Part shown: positions 47,183 through 56,932 of the stretch, in pieces
Position numbering within the stretch: position 1 is the stretch's first letter
How the letters are laid out: each line of letters begins with the position of its first letter
Origin: Gallionellaceae bacterium
GTDB lineage: Bacteria > Pseudomonadota > Gammaproteobacteria > Burkholderiales > Thiobacillaceae
DNA length: 64,000 bases
Reading direction: 5' to 3'
Assembly (NCBI GenBank): GCA_028714735.1
Contig: JAQTLU010000001.1
Span: forward strand, 310,001-374,000
Translations under genes and position numbers: made by a program
The notes under the pieces: model-generated
Seen by the model: only the letters and a program-made list of their open reading frames with translations
Database searches by the model: none
What the model was told of the DNA's origin: nothing

Positions 47183-48298
47183 CTACAGGCCAGCGAAATG
47201 CGGCTCGACAATCCGCCGGTACCACTCGTGGAAGTGCACCATGCCGTCCTCGGTGGGCGACTGATAGGGTCCTTCCTGGCTGATGCCCTGCTCGTACAGG
47301 GCCTTGCGGCCGTTGTGCATGCCGTAGCAGATGTCGTCGTCCTCGATCGCCGTCTCGCGGTAGGCGGCCTGTTCCGCCTCGACATACTCGCGCTCGAACA
47401 GGGCGATCTCCTCGGGATAGTAGTACTCGACCACGTTGAGACAGGACTCGACCCCGGTCGGCACGATGGTGCTGACGCACAGGGTGTGCGGGTACCACTC
47501 GACCATGATGTTGGGGTAGTAGGTCAGCCAGATGGCGCCGTGCTCGGGCGGCTTGCCGTCGCGGTAGCGCAGCACCTGCTCGCTCCAGCGCTTGTAGATC
47601 TCGCTGCCGGCCCGGCTCAGGGCGCGGTTGACGCCGACGGTCTGCACCGACCACCAGTCGCCGTATTCCCACTTCAGCTGGTCGCAATCGACGAACTGGC
47701 CGAGGCCGGGGTGATAGGGCACCACGTGGTAGTCCTCCAGATAGACCTCGATGAAGGTCTTCCAGTTGAACTTGTAATCGGTGATCACCGTGCGGTCGTA
47801 GACGTAGCCGGAGAAATCGAGGTCCCTGGCGGCCGCCATCCTGGACAGGTCGGCGACGACGTCGCGCTTGCCCTCGAACAACAGGCCGTTCCAGCCCTGC
47901 AGGGTCTTCTTGCCCAGGTTCAGGCAGGGATTGTCGGGGAACTGCGGCGCGCCCATGAGCTGGCCGTCGAGGCCGTAGGTCCAGCGATGGAACGGGCAGA
48001 CGATGTTCGGGTTGTTGCCGCGGCCCTTGAGCATCTGGGCCTGGCGGTGCCGGCAGACGTTGGACATCAGTTCGACGCCCGCTTCGTTGCGCACCAGCAT
48101 CTTGCCGCCGCCGTGCAGCCAATCCAGCACATGATAATCGCCCGTGGCGGGCACCATCAGCTCGTGTCCCACGTAGCCCGGTCCATTTTCGAACAGGAGT
48201 TTCATCTCCAGTTCGTATAGCCGCGGGTCGAAGTACCAGTCCACCGGCAGGGCCGGGCTGGTCTTGGTGAGAACAGAAGCGCCTGTCAGTTCGGACAT
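47183..48298 (-). CDS. Rieske non-haem iron oxygenase, alpha-subunit type
   Basis: The 371-residue protein (from MSELTGASVL) has a Rieske [2Fe-2S] domain with C82, H84, C101, H104 (VCRHRQAQ and CPFHRWTYG) and a catalytic domain with the mononuclear iron motif EDYHVVPYHPGL (H191, H196 with bridging D189). It belongs with aromatic-ring or quaternary-amine oxygenases of the RHO alpha family. No reductase, ferredoxin or beta subunit gene is adjacent, so the electron donor is elsewhere and the substrate is unknown. It forms a single-gene unit closed by a strong terminator. Confidence 0.9.
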   Translation of the reverse strand: MSELTGASVLTKTSPALPVDWYFDPRLYELEMKLLFENGPGYVGHELMVPATGDYHVLDWLHGGGKMLVRNEAGVELMSNVCRHRQAQMLKGRGNNPNIVCPFHRWTYGLDGQLMGAPQFPDNPCLNLGKKTLQGWNGLLFEGKRDVVADLSRMAAARDLDFSGYVYDRTVITDYKFNWKTFIEVYLEDYHVVPYHPGLGQFVDCDQLKWEYGDWWSVQTVGVNRALSRAGSEIYKRWSEQVLRYRDGKPPEHGAIWLTYYPNIMVEWYPHTLCVSTIVPTGVESCLNVVEYYYPEEIALFEREYVEAEQAAYRETAIEDDDICYGMHNGRKALYEQGISQEGPYQSPTEDGMVHFHEWYRRIVEPHFAGL

Positions 48299-48403
48299 GG
48301 CCCATTGCCCCAATAAGAAAGATTGGTTACAAAAAAGGGACCGGGATTATCCCCCGCCCCCCCAGGGTGGGCAAGGCGAATTTTCGACTTCGTTGTCCGC
48401 GAT

Positions 48404-49351
48404 TCAGGGATAGCGCGCCAGCACCTCGTAACCCGATGCGCTGAGACCGCCCAGGTCGAGGTCGAGGTGGAACTCATGTTCGCTCATCGGCACCATGCCG
48501 GTCCGGTAGGACTTGTCCTTGGCCAGATAATCGGCCGGGCCGAAGGCCCGCTGTGCCAGCGGCCCGCCCTGCCAATCGGTCAGCTTGAGCACGAAATGGG
48601 GCCACTGCTGGAGGGTCTGCGAACGATTGCTGAAACTGACCCGCAGGGTGGCCCGGTTGGCTTGCTCCGGGTCGGTTTCCAGGGAAGAAGACTCGACCCG
48701 GATGGCCCCGATGTCGCTGTCCAGGGGAATCCGGCACCCCAGCGTCTCGCAGGCCGCGGTCAAGCCCGGCCTGAGTTCCGGCAGCCATGCGACCAGCGGG
48801 CCGCGCAGGAAATAAACGGCCTGGGCAAGCAACAGCAGTACCAGCACCAGATTCAGCAAGCCGAGCCATAGCTTCCGGCTCGGCCGGTACTCCGGTTCGA
48901 GCTGGGCGCGGGTCGGCAGATCAGACAGCAGGATGGCATCCGGGCCATCGGCAACCGGCATGACCGGGGGCGGCCCAAATTCCACCGCCGCCTCGTCGAC
49001 CCGCTCGGACAGATGGAGCATGAAGGCATCGCCTTCGGGCTCGTCCGCCGGCTCCGCTTCCTGCTGGGACACGTCTTCATAACCGGGAATGGGCGCTTCG
49101 ATCGGGCTGGCTGCTTCCGGCTCCGGCGAGGCCGGCGCCGCTGCGACGGGCTCGGACAAGTCCCGCTGGACGACTAGTTCAACCGTCTCCGGCTCCTGCG
49201 CTGGCGCCGGGGTTTCAAATTCGGGCAGCAGGGTATCGTAGGCATTGAACACCGCCCGGCAGTAGCCGCAACGCACCAAGCCCCGCCGCGCTTCCAACTG
49301 GGCGTGGCTGAGGCGGAACGTGGTCTGGCACTCGGGACAGGTGGTGAGCAT
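48404..49351 (-). CDS. Zinc-ribbon and DUF3426 membrane protein
   Basis: The 315-residue protein begins with an MJ0042-type zinc ribbon (TTCPECQTTFRLS and VRCGYCRAVFNA), continues through an acidic Pro/Glu-rich linker (45-150), one transmembrane helix at about 162-180 (LGLLNLVLVLLLLAQAVYF) and the periplasmic DUF3426 domain (LGCRIPLDSDIGAIRVESS; LRVSFSNRSQTLQQWP). Function unknown; it typically follows prmA in betaproteobacteria, as here (32 bases). Confidence 0.9.
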   Translation of the reverse strand: MLTTCPECQTTFRLSHAQLEARRGLVRCGYCRAVFNAYDTLLPEFETPAPAQEPETVELVVQRDLSEPVAAAPASPEPEAASPIEAPIPGYEDVSQQEAEPADEPEGDAFMLHLSERVDEAAVEFGPPPVMPVADGPDAILLSDLPTRAQLEPEYRPSRKLWLGLLNLVLVLLLLAQAVYFLRGPLVAWLPELRPGLTAACETLGCRIPLDSDIGAIRVESSSLETDPEQANRATLRVSFSNRSQTLQQWPHFVLKLTDWQGGPLAQRAFGPADYLAKDKSYRTGMVPMSEHEFHLDLDLGGLSASGYEVLARYP

Positions 49352-49383
49352 GACTTCCCTGACGGTTGCCTACGGAAAATCCT

Positions 49384-50259
49384 CTATTTCCGGGTCCCGG
49401 TCAACAAGGCCCAGCCCTCTTCGGTGGCGGCGTGATGCATGGTGAAGGCCTGTGCGTAGAGCGCCATCACCTCCTCCGCCTGGGCATCGAGGATGCCTGA
49501 CAGGACGATCCGGCCGCCCGGCCGGACGTGCGCCGCCAGCAAGGGCATCAGGGCCTTGAGCGGGTTGGTGAGGATATTGGCGACCACGACGTCGTATTGG
49601 CCGGCCCGGAGTGGGTCAGGCAGCAGGAATTCCGCCGTAACGCCATTGGCCTCGGCGTTGTCGCGGGCGGACTGCACCGCCTGCGGGTCGATGTCGACGC
49701 CGACCACATTGGCCGCGCCCAGCCGGGCGGCGGCGATGGCCAGGATGCCGGAACCGCAGCCGTAATCGAGCACGGTCTCGCCGCCGACCAGGCTGGCCTC
49801 CAGCCATTTCAGGCACAGCCGTGTGGTCGGGTGGCTGCCGGTGCCGAAGGCGAGGCCGGGATCGAGCACGATGGTGATGGCGTCCGGGTCGGGCGCCTGG
49901 TGCCAGGATGGCACGATCCAGAGCCGGCCGGAGATGGGAATGGGGTCGAACTGGGACTGCGTCAGCCGGACCCAGTCCTGTTCCTCGACCGTCTCGACCT
50001 GATATTCGCTATCGGCCGGCAGGCCCAGGCCGGCGATCAGGACCGGGACATCGGTACCGGCCTCCAGCAGGGCGACCAGCCAGTTGTGCTGCCAGGATTT
50101 CGGATCGGCCAGGCCCGGCTCGCCGAACTGGGCCGCCTCGGCCTCGGTGCCGGCATCGCGGTCCTCGATCGCCACCGACAGGGCGCCGGCCTCGATCAGC
50201 GCATCGGATAACGCCTCGGCCCGATCGCCGTCCACCGCCAGCTTGAGCGAAAGCCACAT
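49384..50259 (-). CDS. prmA: Ribosomal protein L11 methyltransferase PrmA
   Basis: SAM-dependent methyltransferase that trimethylates L11. The 291-residue protein has an N-terminal substrate-binding domain and a Rossmann domain with motif I VLDYGCGSGILAIAAARLGA, the acidic loop VVGVDIDPQAV, and the NPPY-like VVANILTNPLKAL. GLAFGTGSHPTTRLCL is the usual PrmA/PrmC-like entry motif. It begins 13 bases after accC. Confidence 0.96.
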   Translation of the reverse strand: MWLSLKLAVDGDRAEALSDALIEAGALSVAIEDRDAGTEAEAAQFGEPGLADPKSWQHNWLVALLEAGTDVPVLIAGLGLPADSEYQVETVEEQDWVRLTQSQFDPIPISGRLWIVPSWHQAPDPDAITIVLDPGLAFGTGSHPTTRLCLKWLEASLVGGETVLDYGCGSGILAIAAARLGAANVVGVDIDPQAVQSARDNAEANGVTAEFLLPDPLRAGQYDVVVANILTNPLKALMPLLAAHVRPGGRIVLSGILDAQAEEVMALYAQAFTMHHAATEEGWALLTGTRK

Positions 50260-50272
50260 GACTGGTGCCCTC

Positions 50273-51622
50273 TCAGCCCTTCTTGGCCGCGAGTTTCTGC
50301 TCCAGGTAGTGGATGCTCATGCCGCCTTGCAGCACCGCCGCGTCGGTAAGCAGTTCCTGGTGTAGCGGGATGTTGGTCTTGATCCCCTCGACGATCATCT
50401 CGGACAGGGCGACGCGCATGCGGGCGATGGCCTGCTCGCGGGTGGCGCCGTAGGCGATCAGCTTGCCGATCATGGAGTCGTAGTGGGGCGGCACGTAGTA
50501 GTTCTGGTAGACGTGCGAGTCGATCCGGATGCCCGGGCCGCCGGCGGCGTGGTAGAGCGTGATGCGGCCGGGCGAGGGCACGAAGGTGAACGGGTCCTCG
50601 GCGTTGATCCGGCATTCGATGGCGTGGCCGCGGAACTGGATGTCCTTCTGCTTGACCGAGAGCTTCTCGCCGGCAGCGATGCGGATGGTCTCCTGGACGA
50701 TGTCGATACCGGTGATCAGCTCCGTGACCGGGTGCTCGACCTGGACCCGGGTGTTCATCTCGATAAAGAAGAACTCGCCGTTCTCGTAAAGGAATTCGAA
50801 GGTGCCGGCGCCGCGGTAGCCGAACTGCCGGCAGGCCTCGGCGCAGCGCTCGCCGATCTTGGCGCGCAGCTTCGGGTCCAGGCCGGGCGCGGGCGCCTCT
50901 TCCAGGACCTTCTGGTGGCGGCGCTGCATGGAACAGTCGCGCTCGCCCAGGTGCACCGCGTTGCCGTGCTCGTCGGCCAGGACCTGGATCTCGATGTGGC
51001 GCGGGTTCTGGAGATACTTCTCCATGTACACGACGGGGTTGTTGAACGCTGCGCCGGCCTCGGTCTGGGTCATCTGGACCGACTGGATCAGGGCCGCGTC
51101 GGTATGCACCACGCGCATGCCGCGACCGCCGCCGCCGCCGGCCGCCTTGATGATGATCGGGTAGCCGATGTCGTTGGCCATGCGCAGCCATTCATCGGTG
51201 TCCTCGCCCAGGGCGCCCTCGGAACCGGGCACACAGGGCACGCCGGCCGCCTTCATGGCGTCCTTGGCGGAGACCTTGTCGCCCATCAGTCGGATGGTCT
51301 CCGGACGCGGGCCGATGAAGGTAAATCCGGACTGCTCGACCCGCTCGGCGAAGTCGGCGTTCTCGGACAGGAAGCCATAGCCGGGATGGATGGCCTCGGC
51401 ATCGGTGACCTCGGCTGCTGCGATGATCGCGGGCACATGCAGGTAGCTCTTGTTTGACGGTGCGGGGCCGATGCAGACCGATTCGTCGGCCAGGCGGACG
51501 TACTTGGCCTCGGCGTCGGCCTCGGAATGAACCGCTACGGTCTTGATGCCCATCTCGCGGCAGGCGCGCTGGATGCGGAGGGCGATCTCGCCCCGATTGG
51601 CGATCAGTATCTTTTCGAACAT
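50273..51622 (-). CDS. accC: Acetyl-CoA carboxylase, biotin carboxylase subunit
   Basis: Carboxylates biotin on AccB using ATP and bicarbonate, the first half of acetyl-CoA carboxylation for fatty acid synthesis. The 449-residue product starts [23 protein letters not shown] and has the ATP-grasp glycine-rich loop [14 protein letters not shown], the [19 protein letters not shown] segment and the [14 protein letters not shown] catalytic motif. It follows accB by 15 bases. Confidence 0.98.
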   Translation of the reverse strand: MFEKILIANRGEIALRIQRACREMGIKTVAVHSEADAEAKYVRLADESVCIGPAPSNKSYLHVPAIIAAAEVTDAEAIHPGYGFLSENADFAERVEQSGFTFIGPRPETIRLMGDKVSAKDAMKAAGVPCVPGSEGALGEDTDEWLRMANDIGYPIIIKAAGGGGGRGMRVVHTDAALIQSVQMTQTEAGAAFNNPVVYMEKYLQNPRHIEIQVLADEHGNAVHLGERDCSMQRRHQKVLEEAPAPGLDPKLRAKIGERCAEACRQFGYRGAGTFEFLYENGEFFFIEMNTRVQVEHPVTELITGIDIVQETIRIAAGEKLSVKQKDIQFRGHAIECRINAEDPFTFVPSPGRITLYHAAGGPGIRIDSHVYQNYYVPPHYDSMIGKLIAYGATREQAIARMRVALSEMIVEGIKTNIPLHQELLTDAAVLQGGMSIHYLEQKLAAKKG

Positions 51623-51637
51623 GGTGGCCTCCGGCGC

Positions 51638-52090
51638 TTAGCCGATGATGAACAAGGGCTCGCCGTATTCGACCGGCTGACCGTTCTCGATCAGGATCGC
51701 CTTGACCGTGCCGCCGACATCGGCCTCGATCTCGTTCATCAGCTTCATGGCCTCGATGATGCACAGGGTGTCGCCGGCATTGACCGTCTGGCCAACCTCG
51801 ACGAAGGACTTCGAGCCCGGCGAGGCCGAGCGGTACAGGGTACCGACCATGGGCGACTTGACCACATGGCCGTCCGGCTGCTCGACCACATCGGCCGCCG
51901 CAGGCACCGGCGCCGCGACCGGGGCCGGGGCGGCCACCCCTTGCATCATGGGCATCTGGGCGTAGACCGGCTGGCTGCTGGCAAAGGAGCTGGTGATCCG
52001 CACCTTTTCCTCGGCTTCGGTGATTTCCAGTTCGGCGATGCCGGATTCCTGCACCAGGTCGATCAGTTTCTTAAGCTTGCGCAGATCCAT
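51638..52090 (-). CDS. accB: Acetyl-CoA carboxylase biotin carboxyl carrier protein
   Basis: Carries biotin between the carboxylase and the transferase. Of 150 residues: N-terminal segment [20 protein letters not shown], a Pro/Ala-rich flexible linker (50-75) and the biotinyl domain with the biotinylation motif [10 protein letters not shown] (K116) and the [19 protein letters not shown] thumb typical of AccB. The ATG directly abuts the aroQ TGA, with no gap. First of accBC. Confidence 0.97.
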   Translation of the reverse strand: MDLRKLKKLIDLVQESGIAELEITEAEEKVRITSSFASSQPVYAQMPMMQGVAAPAPVAAPVPAAADVVEQPDGHVVKSPMVGTLYRSASPGSKSFVEVGQTVNAGDTLCIIEAMKLMNEIEADVGGTVKAILIENGQPVEYGEPLFIIG

Positions 52091-52585
52091 TCAATTTTCC
52101 TCCAAGGCATGGAGTGCATAGCCCAGCGCGAACAGGTAGCCGTTCGCGCCCAGGCCCGTGATCACGCCTACCGCAAGATCGGAAAAATACGACTTGTGGC
52201 GGAAGGCTTCGCGGGCATGGACATTGGACAGATGCACCTCGATAAAGGGGATCGCCACCGCCGCTAGGGCGTCGCGCAGGGCGACGCTGGTATGGGTGTA
52301 GGCGGCGGGATTGATGATGATGAAGCCGACGTTCTGGGAACGTGCGGCATGAATTCGGTCGATCAGCTCGCCCTCGGCATTGCTCTGGAAGCATTCCACG
52401 GCAATTCCGGCGGCAGCGCCCTGTTCACGCAGGGCCGCATCGATATCGGCCAGGGTCTGGTTGCCGTAATGCGCGGGCTCCCGGGCACCTAACAGGTTGA
52501 GGTTGGGGCCGTGCAGAACCAGTATCTTTCTTTCCGGGTTCACGGCTGAGGTGGCCGAAGGCTTCGGCGGGCGCTTTCTGGGCAT
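52091..52585 (-). CDS. aroQ: Type II 3-dehydroquinate dehydratase
   Basis: Third step of the shikimate pathway. The 164-residue product shows all AroQ motifs: [46 protein letters not shown] and [20 protein letters not shown]. The family usually starts directly at the LVLHGPNLN strand, so the real start may be a GTG at 52543, giving 150 residues; the ATG used adds a basic Pro-rich stretch. aroQ-accB-accC is a common gene order. Confidence 0.94.
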   Translation of the reverse strand: MPRKRPPKPSATSAVNPERKILVLHGPNLNLLGAREPAHYGNQTLADIDAALREQGAAAGIAVECFQSNAEGELIDRIHAARSQNVGFIIINPAAYTHTSVALRDALAAVAIPFIEVHLSNVHAREAFRHKSYFSDLAVGVITGLGANGYLFALGYALHALEEN

Positions 52586-52624
52586 CGTAGGCAGAGCCAC
52601 ATTGGCGAGTTAAGGCGGGCGAAG

Positions 52625-52676
52625 TTTGCCGAAAACGGCCCCACTTGTCCAGAATTTGCCATAAACTTCGGCAAAT
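52625..52676. repeat. Overlapping inverted repeats in the aroQ/ELM1 divergent gap
   Basis: TTTGCCGAA (52625-52633) and TTCGGCAAA (52667-52675) form a 9-bp inverted repeat, and ATTTGCC (52654-52660) with GGCAAAT (52670-52676) a second one sharing the right arm. The recurring TTTGCC core in a 174-base divergent gap could be an operator. No regulator is assigned. Confidence 0.5.
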
Positions 52677-52759
52677 CGACATAGACGGGCCCAATGCCGA
52701 CTAGCGTCAACATCGCTTAAAATCGTCTATCCGACGCCACTTCCCACATACAATCGTCA

Positions 52760-53695
52760 ATGCGCCCGGCCTTCTCCCGCCCACTGACCCTCTGGCGTCT
52801 GCTCGACGGCAAACCGGGCCATGAAAAGCAGACACTCGGTCTCGCCCAAGCCCTTGGCCGCCTGACCGATTGCCGCTGCCTCGACATCGCCGTGCCGGCA
52901 CGGGGAGTCCGTTTTCTGTCCTGGCTAGCCGGTCGATTCCCGGCCGGCGACGGCCTGCCGGCGCCCGACCTGATCCTGGCCGCCGGCCATGCCACCCACC
53001 TGGCCGCGCTGGCCGCCCGACGCGCCCATGGCGGTCGCATCGCCGTGCTGATGAAACCCAGCCTGCCGCTCGCCTGGTTCGATCTCTGCCTGATCCCGGA
53101 GCACGACGCGCCGCCAGCACGATCGAACGCACTCGCCACCCTGGGCGTCCTCAACGCGGTCACGCCGGGCGGGGAGAAAGTACAGGACGACGGGCTGTTC
53201 CTGATCGGAGGCGTCTCGCCGCACTATCGCTGGGACGATGACGAGGTCATCCGGCAGATCCGCGCCGTGATCGACGCCACGCCGGAGGTCCATTGGCGCC
53301 TGACCGACTCGCGCCGTACCCCGGCCTCCTTCATGGCTCGCCTGACCTCCGCCACGACTGGAACCCATCTTGAGATCCTGCCCCACGCGACCACCCCCCC
53401 TGGCTGGCTGGAACAAACCCTGTCCGCCGCCGGCCAGGCCTGGGTCAGCGAGGACAGCGTATCCATGGTCTACGAGGCGTTGACCGCCGGCTGCGCAGTC
53501 GGACTTATTCGCCTGCCTAGTACGCACGACTCCCGAATCAGCCGGGGCATCGCAACGCTGGTGCGGGATAATTGGCTGACCACCTTCAATGATTGGCGGC
53601 AGAACCGGCGCCTGCCGCCCCCACCCGGTCGTTTCGACGAAGCCGGCCGCTGTGCCGAAGAGATACTCAAGCTATGGTTCCGGAACGCAAACTGA
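52760..53695 (+). CDS. ELM1-family protein of the surface glycan locus
   Basis: The 311-residue protein has the bacterial ELM1 (mitochondrial-fission-ELM1/DUF1022) features: LWRLLDGKPGHEKQTLGL at the start, DLILAAGHATHLAALAAR, and a GT-B-like C-terminal half with SEDSVSMVYEALTAGCAVGL and RISRGIATLV. The fold resembles a nucleotide-sugar glycosyltransferase, and the family is often found beside LPS core genes, as here. Biochemical role not established. Its stop lies inside the next gene (22-base overlap). Confidence 0.83.
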   Translation: MRPAFSRPLTLWRLLDGKPGHEKQTLGLAQALGRLTDCRCLDIAVPARGVRFLSWLAGRFPAGDGLPAPDLILAAGHATHLAALAARRAHGGRIAVLMKPSLPLAWFDLCLIPEHDAPPARSNALATLGVLNAVTPGGEKVQDDGLFLIGGVSPHYRWDDDEVIRQIRAVIDATPEVHWRLTDSRRTPASFMARLTSATTGTHLEILPHATTPPGWLEQTLSAAGQAWVSEDSVSMVYEALTAGCAVGLIRLPSTHDSRISRGIATLVRDNWLTTFNDWRQNRRLPPPPGRFDEAGRCAEEILKLWFRNAN

Positions 53696-54813
53696 CCGTC
53701 GTCCAGGTCCTGCCGGCCCTCGAATCGGGCGGGGTCGAGCGCGGCACCCTGGAGGTGGGCCGCTGCCTGGTCGAGCACGGCCATCGCTCCATCGTCGTCT
53801 CGGCCGGCGGCCGCCTGGTCGAGCAGTTGCAGCGCGAGGGCAGCGAGCACGTCGCCTGGGAGATCGGCCGCAAGTCGCTCTGGACCCTGCGCCTGATCCC
53901 GCGCCTGCGCCGTTTCCTGCGCGAAAACCAGGTCGACATCCTGCATGTCCGCTCGCGTCTGCCGGCCTGGATCGCCTACCTGGCCTGGCGAGGCATGGAC
54001 CCGCGGACCCGGCCGCATTTCGTCACCACGGTGCACGGCCCCTATTCGGTCAACGCCTACAGCGCGGTGATGGCCAAGGGCGAACGGGTCATCGTCATCT
54101 CGGAGATGATCCGGGACTACGTGCTGCGAAATTACCCCGGCACCGATCCGGCGAAGCTGCACCTGATCTATCGAGGCGTCTCGCCCGATGAATTCCCTTA
54201 TGGCTACCGCCCGTCCGACGAATGGCTCGATCACTGGTATCGGGACTTCCCGCAGACCCGGGGCAAGCGGCTCATCACCCTGCCCGCCCGGATCACGCGC
54301 TGGAAGGGGCAGGAGGACTTCATCGAGCTGCTGGCCCGGATCAAGGATGCGCTGCCCGATGTCCACGGCCTCATCGTCGGCGAAACCAAGCCGGGCAAGG
54401 AGTCCTTCCTGGACGAACTCAAGGCCAGGGCGGCCGCGCTCGGGGTGGCCGACCGGATCACCTTCGCCGGCCACCGCAGCGACCTGCGCGAGGTCATGGC
54501 GATTTCCAATATCGTCCTGTCGCTGTCGCGCGAGCCGGAGGCCTTCGGCCGGGTCAGCCTGGAGGCGCTGAGCCTGGGCATCCCGGTGATCGGCTATGAC
54601 CACGGCGGCGTCGGCGAACAGTTGCGCGCCATCCTGCCGGCGGGCGGGGTCGTCCCCGGCGACATCGGAACGCTGGCGGAACGCGTTCGGGCATGGCTGG
54701 ATTCGCCCCCGCAGGTTCCCGCCGGGCATGCCTACACGCTGCAGAACATGCAGGCGGCCACCCTGTCGATCTACCGTCAGCTGGCCGATCGGGCCGGCGA
54801 TCATGAGCACTGA
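53674..54813 (+). CDS. GT4-type glycosyltransferase
   Basis: Retaining GT-B glycosyltransferase of 379 residues, starting MVPERKLTVVQVLPALESGG. The N-domain has the GGVERGTLEVGR loop, and the C-domain shows RITRWKGQEDFIELLARI, ADRITFAGHRSDLREVMAIS and the E-x7-E signature in SREPEAFGRVSLEALSLGIPVIG. It acts in the cytoplasm on lipid-linked or core sugars; the sugar is unknown. Overlaps the ELM1-like gene by 22 bases and the next gene by 11. Confidence 0.9.
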   Translation: MVPERKLTVVQVLPALESGGVERGTLEVGRCLVEHGHRSIVVSAGGRLVEQLQREGSEHVAWEIGRKSLWTLRLIPRLRRFLRENQVDILHVRSRLPAWIAYLAWRGMDPRTRPHFVTTVHGPYSVNAYSAVMAKGERVIVISEMIRDYVLRNYPGTDPAKLHLIYRGVSPDEFPYGYRPSDEWLDHWYRDFPQTRGKRLITLPARITRWKGQEDFIELLARIKDALPDVHGLIVGETKPGKESFLDELKARAAALGVADRITFAGHRSDLREVMAISNIVLSLSREPEAFGRVSLEALSLGIPVIGYDHGGVGEQLRAILPAGGVVPGDIGTLAERVRAWLDSPPQVPAGHAYTLQNMQAATLSIYRQLADRAGDHEH

Positions 54814-55873
54814 CCTGTCCGTACCCGAACGCACCCTGATGATCCAGCCCCTGCCCGGCATCGGCGACATGGTCTGGTATCTGCCCCACCTGCATGCCCT
54901 TGCCGCCGCCTCGCCGCATGGCCGCGTAAGCATCCTGACCAAGCCCCGTTCGTTCGCCGACAGGCTGCTGCTGGCGGACCGGAGTGTCGAGGACATCGTC
55001 TGGCTCAAGCGAAACCCGGGCGAGCACGACGGCCTGAGAGGTTTCTTCAAGTTGGTCGGCCAGTTGCGCCGGGGGCGCTACAAGCAGGCCTGGATACTGC
55101 ATGTCAGTCCCCGCTACGCCATGGCCACCTGGCTGGCTGGCATCCCCGCCCGGGTCGGTTACGGGGTCGGCTGGCAGAAGCTGTTCCTCAACCATACCGT
55201 GCAACTGCCCAAGGACTTCCGCCGGGCGCATGCCATCGACAAGGCGACCCAGTTGCTCAGGCTGTTCGGCGTCGACGATATCGAGGACGAACCCCGTTTG
55301 CGCATCTCGCCAGAGGCCGAAGCCGCCGTGGCCAGCCGGTTCGGCGATAGCGCGCACCCTTGGCTGGCCATCGGACTGGGCAGCAGCGGGGCCTTCAAGC
55401 AATGGGGCGCCGACAACTTCGCGGCCTTGATCACGCGATTCGCCGGGACCGAAGAGGCGACGATCTTCCTCATCGGCGGTCCACAGGAACGGCAGATCGC
55501 CGAGCAGGTATTGGCGCAACTGGACCGGAAGCGGCTGCCGCGCATGCGCACGGCGACCGACCTGCCGCTCGAACAGACCGTCGCCCTGCTGGCACGTTGC
55601 CATCTGTTCGTCGGCAACGACACCGGCGTGCTGAACATCGCCGCAGCCACCGGCGTACACTCGATCGGCCTGTTCGGCAGCACGCCGCCACTGCGCCACA
55701 CCCGGCACATCCATCCGGTCATACCGGACGACAACGTAGTCCCGGCAACGGGTTCGAACAATATGGCGGGCATATCCGTCGATAATGTGCTGGCCAAAGC
55801 GCTGGCACTGTGGCGAACCGAACCGGAGCCGGCCGGACCAATGATCACCCCCACGGGACAGACGCCAGTCTGA
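54803..55873 (+). CDS. GT9 (heptosyltransferase-like) glycosyltransferase
   Basis: The 356-residue protein from MSTDLSVPERTLMIQ shows GT9 marks: MIQPLPGIGDMVWYLP (the RxGxxGD-type N-terminal loop), WLAIGLGSSGAFKQWGADNF and the nucleotide-site LFVGNDTGVLNIAAATGVHSIGLFG. GT9 enzymes add heptose or related sugars to LPS inner core. Acceptor unknown. It overlaps the previous glycosyltransferase, so the first three genes form one coupled unit. Confidence 0.9.
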   Translation: MSTDLSVPERTLMIQPLPGIGDMVWYLPHLHALAAASPHGRVSILTKPRSFADRLLLADRSVEDIVWLKRNPGEHDGLRGFFKLVGQLRRGRYKQAWILHVSPRYAMATWLAGIPARVGYGVGWQKLFLNHTVQLPKDFRRAHAIDKATQLLRLFGVDDIEDEPRLRISPEAEAAVASRFGDSAHPWLAIGLGSSGAFKQWGADNFAALITRFAGTEEATIFLIGGPQERQIAEQVLAQLDRKRLPRMRTATDLPLEQTVALLARCHLFVGNDTGVLNIAAATGVHSIGLFGSTPPLRHTRHIHPVIPDDNVVPATGSNNMAGISVDNVLAKALALWRTEPEPAGPMITPTGQTPV

Positions 55874-55897
55874 CCGGGAGCTATCCGAGAGACAGAC

Positions 55898-56923
55898 ATG
55901 CGATGCCAAATTGAAGGCCCAAATTGGTCCGGAATGTGGACCGAGGTATCGGCCGACGCCTTCGACGAACTGGGCTGGGAAACCGCCAGCCATTACCACA
56001 ATGTCAAGCCGGTCCGGCTGCGCCTGCTCAATTCGGTCGGCCGCCTGCTCGGCCGCCCGGGCAGACGACTGAAGGCGGCCAGCAACACCCTCCAGGCGGA
56101 TTATTCCAACGCCTTGCTTGCGCAACAGGCCATTGCCTTCCAGCCGGATGTCCTGCTCAGCATACAAGGCAAACTCACCCCGGCGGCCATCGCCCGGCTC
56201 AGGGAAACATCACCGCACCTGCGCATCATCTACTGGTGGGGCGACCCGCTGTCCGACCTGGGGCGCAGCCGGATCGCCGAACTGGCCCCCCATGTCGACC
56301 GCATATTGATCTCCTACCGGGGCGACCTGGATGAACTGGAAGCGCACGGACTCGGCAACGGCAGCTATTTCCCATTCGGCGCCAGCCTGAAATGGCACAC
56401 CGGATTCGCCATTTCGGACGCCGAACGGCAGCGCTTCACCAGCGAAGTCAGCTTCGTCGGCACCTGCTCGCCCAAGCGGGAGGCCCTGCTGCGCGAACTG
56501 GGCGCCAGCCTGGGCCGGCCGGTCAGGGTCTGGGGCCGCAGTTGGGTCGGCAAGCGTGGCTTCGAATGGGGCGGTCCGCTCACCATGCAGGAAACCCTCA
56601 AGGTCCATGCACTGTCCAGGATCGCCATCAACATCAACCCGGACCCCGCCCGCGACGGCCTCAACATGAAGGCCTACGAAATCCCGGCCGCCGGCGGCTT
56701 CGAGATCTGCGACGCCCAGCCGGTCTGGTCGGACATGCCGCTCGGCCGCCACGTGCCCAGGTTCCGCGACGGCCGCGAACTGGCCGAGCTGGTCGCCCAT
56801 TTCCTGGCCCATGAAGAGGAGCGCCGGGACATGGCCCGCCAGGCGCGGGAGACCGTGCTGGCCAGCCATACCTACCGGATCGAATTCGCCAGGCTGCTGG
56901 CAAGCCTCGGCATCGCCCCATAG
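55898..56923 (+). CDS. CgeB-like glycosyltransferase family protein
   Basis: The 341-residue protein lacks the E-x7-E motif but has the CgeB/Glyco_trans_1_2 pattern: QPDVLLSIQGKLTP, IIYWWGDPLSDLG, SFVGTCSPKREALLRELG, WGRSWVGKRGFEWGGPL and the C-terminal LNMKAYEIPAAGGFEICDAQP with YDAREEL-like RDGRELAELVAHFL. The family is found in spore maturation and surface glycan loci and is a predicted GT-B enzyme. Ends just before the convergent ATP-grasp gene. Confidence 0.83.
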   Translation: MRCQIEGPNWSGMWTEVSADAFDELGWETASHYHNVKPVRLRLLNSVGRLLGRPGRRLKAASNTLQADYSNALLAQQAIAFQPDVLLSIQGKLTPAAIARLRETSPHLRIIYWWGDPLSDLGRSRIAELAPHVDRILISYRGDLDELEAHGLGNGSYFPFGASLKWHTGFAISDAERQRFTSEVSFVGTCSPKREALLRELGASLGRPVRVWGRSWVGKRGFEWGGPLTMQETLKVHALSRIAININPDPARDGLNMKAYEIPAAGGFEICDAQPVWSDMPLGRHVPRFRDGRELAELVAHFLAHEEERRDMARQARETVLASHTYRIEFARLLASLGIAP

Positions 56924-56932
56924 GCCAGGCCC

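Noticed and set aside
50273-51622. accC as a third member of the ATP-grasp module
   Set aside because: It shares the fold, but is the standard biotin carboxylase in accBC and more than 5 kb away.
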